5,097 bases of DNA from Halobacteriales archaeon (lineage in GTDB: Archaea; Halobacteriota; Halobacteria; Halobacteriales; SKSH01): the NCBI GenBank assembly GCA_007118075.1, contig SKSH01000109.1, positions 1 to 5,097 on the forward strand, written 5' to 3'. The notes beneath the pieces are model-generated. The model was not told the DNA's origin and searched no databases. It was given only the letters and a program-made list of their open reading frames with translations. This document shows positions 4,315 through 5,097 of the stretch, in pieces. The position numbers were made by a program, and so were the translations under genes. Position 1 is the first letter of the stretch; every line of letters starts with the position of its first letter.

Positions 4315-5097
4315 ATGCATCCACTACACGAAGTTGACCCATCACAGATTCTAGATGGGGAACTGGACTGGGTCGAGCCGATCCATCTCGAACATCTGGC
4401 CGAACATCCACTCGATTGTATCGAGACCGAATACCCTCACTTCGTCTTTGAGATGGACGAATCAACCGATCATACCCCTCCAACGGCAATGCATCCAATT
4501 TTCTACGGATGCTTTGACTGGCATTCGTCGGTCCATAGCCACTGGAGCCTCATCAGACAGTGTCGGTTGTGGCCGGCACATCCGCAGTGTGAATCTATCG
4601 TCGAATCGATCACCACCCGTGTGAATCGGACCAATGCTGAAAAGGAGGCGACGTATCTAAAGAAGCACCCTCACTTCGAGCGACCGTATGGCTGGGGTTG
4701 GTACCTCAGGTTAGTGACAGAGCTCACCCTTTGGGAGGACGATATCAGCCATGACTGGCTTGAGGCACTCTCTCCTCTCACCGACATCGTGCTCGAGTTG
4801 ACCGAAGAACGCTTTTTCTCGATGGATCGTCCGCTTCGGGTCGGTACCCATGGAAACGCCGCATTTGGACTCGGGTGTGTCATCGACTACGCTGCCATTA
4901 CTGGTGATTCCCATCTTGGTGAAATCGCTAGGGAGACTGCGTTGCGGTGGTATCGCGAGGATACAGCGTACCCGCTATCGTACGAGCCGTTCGGATGGGA
5001 CTTCCTCTCGCCGGGATTGCTCGAAGCTGAGGTGATGGCGAGGGTCCTCGACCAGCCGAGATTCGAGGATTGGTTCGTGAAGTTTCTCCCCGATTTC
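4315..5097 (+). CDS. DUF2891 family protein, 3' truncated by window edge
   Basis: A cytosolic-type protein of a conserved family with no assigned function. The window holds 261 codons and the frame is open to the last base; family members run somewhat over 300 residues. There is no signal peptide or membrane segment. Signature blocks are HPIFYGCFDWHSSVHSHW (60-77), FERPYGWGW (121-129), PLRVGTHGNAAF (173-184) and YEPFGWDFLSP (223-233). These Trp/His/Asp-rich blocks separated by helical stretches suggest an alpha-helical toroid like those of some carbohydrate-active enzymes, with His70, His74 and His179 as possible active-site residues. That is inference only. I chose the ATG at 4315 because MHPLHEVDPSQILDG resembles the N-terminus I recall for haloarchaeal members. 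An in-frame ATG at 4285 would add ten residues. An A/T-rich TTACAAT (4280-4286) 29-35 bases upstream could be the promoter for the shorter form. Divergent from the secreted-repeat lipoprotein. Confidence 0.9.
   Translation, partial: MHPLHEVDPSQILDGELDWVEPIHLEHLAEHPLDCIETEYPHFVFEMDESTDHTPPTAMHPIFYGCFDWHSSVHSHWSLIRQCRLWPAHPQCESIVESITTRVNRTNAEKEATYLKKHPHFERPYGWGWYLRLVTELTLWEDDISHDWLEALSPLTDIVLELTEERFFSMDRPLRVGTHGNAAFGLGCVIDYAAITGDSHLGEIARETALRWYREDTAYPLSYEPFGWDFLSPGLLEAEVMARVLDQPRFEDWFVKFLPDF

Overview
The window looks like an ordinary chromosomal stretch from a haloarchaeon (class Halobacteria). The evidence is the acidic proteins, Tat-type lipoprotein signals of the haloarchaeal kind (twin Arg followed by an [I/L][S/A]GC lipobox), TATA-like boxes about 25-35 bp upstream of several starts (including cases that suit leaderless transcripts), a histone of the haloarchaeal type next to an RPA-like protein, and an archaeal tRNA with no encoded CCA. 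By eye the base composition is only moderately GC-rich for this class, which would suit one of its lower-GC members. I did not compute it.

Layout. At 1-136 (minus) lies the N-terminal third of a haloarchaeal histone, cut by the window edge. At 337-1704 (minus) is a complete multi-OB-fold single-stranded-DNA-binding protein of the RPA2 type. To my recollection this tandem pair is also found in Haloferax volcanii. A candidate 49-residue acidic ORF (1833-1982, minus) appears to share a TATA-like box with the divergent tRNA-Arg(GCG) gene at 2038-2110 (plus). The rest is an envelope-protein neighbourhood. It has a minus-strand lipoprotein (2241-2741), a divergent plus-strand lipoprotein (3004-3573), a convergent minus-strand lipoprotein with the 'secreted repeat' Y-x-[FWY]-x-x-D motifs (3638-4201), and a divergent plus-strand DUF2891 gene (4315 to the window end, 3' truncated).

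Working together. RPA2 and histone both coat DNA (single- and double-stranded respectively), so the left part is a DNA-maintenance locus. The three lipoproteins share a predicted export route (Tat plus lipid anchor) but not a sequence family, and their orientations rule out a single operon. The 113-bp divergent region between the secreted-repeat lipoprotein and the DUF2891 gene holds three copies of a TCCGAA/TTCGGA element. One overlaps the lipoprotein's TATA-like box, so this is the best candidate regulatory site in the window.

I found no mobile element, CRISPR array, toxin-antitoxin pair or defence system. The points most worth a second look are the operator-like repeats, the candidate small gene with the shared promoter, the exact 107-residue periodicity of the RPA2 OB folds, and an HxHxH cluster in one lipoprotein. 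Several start codons are argued here from promoter position, Shine-Dalgarno match or family N-terminus.
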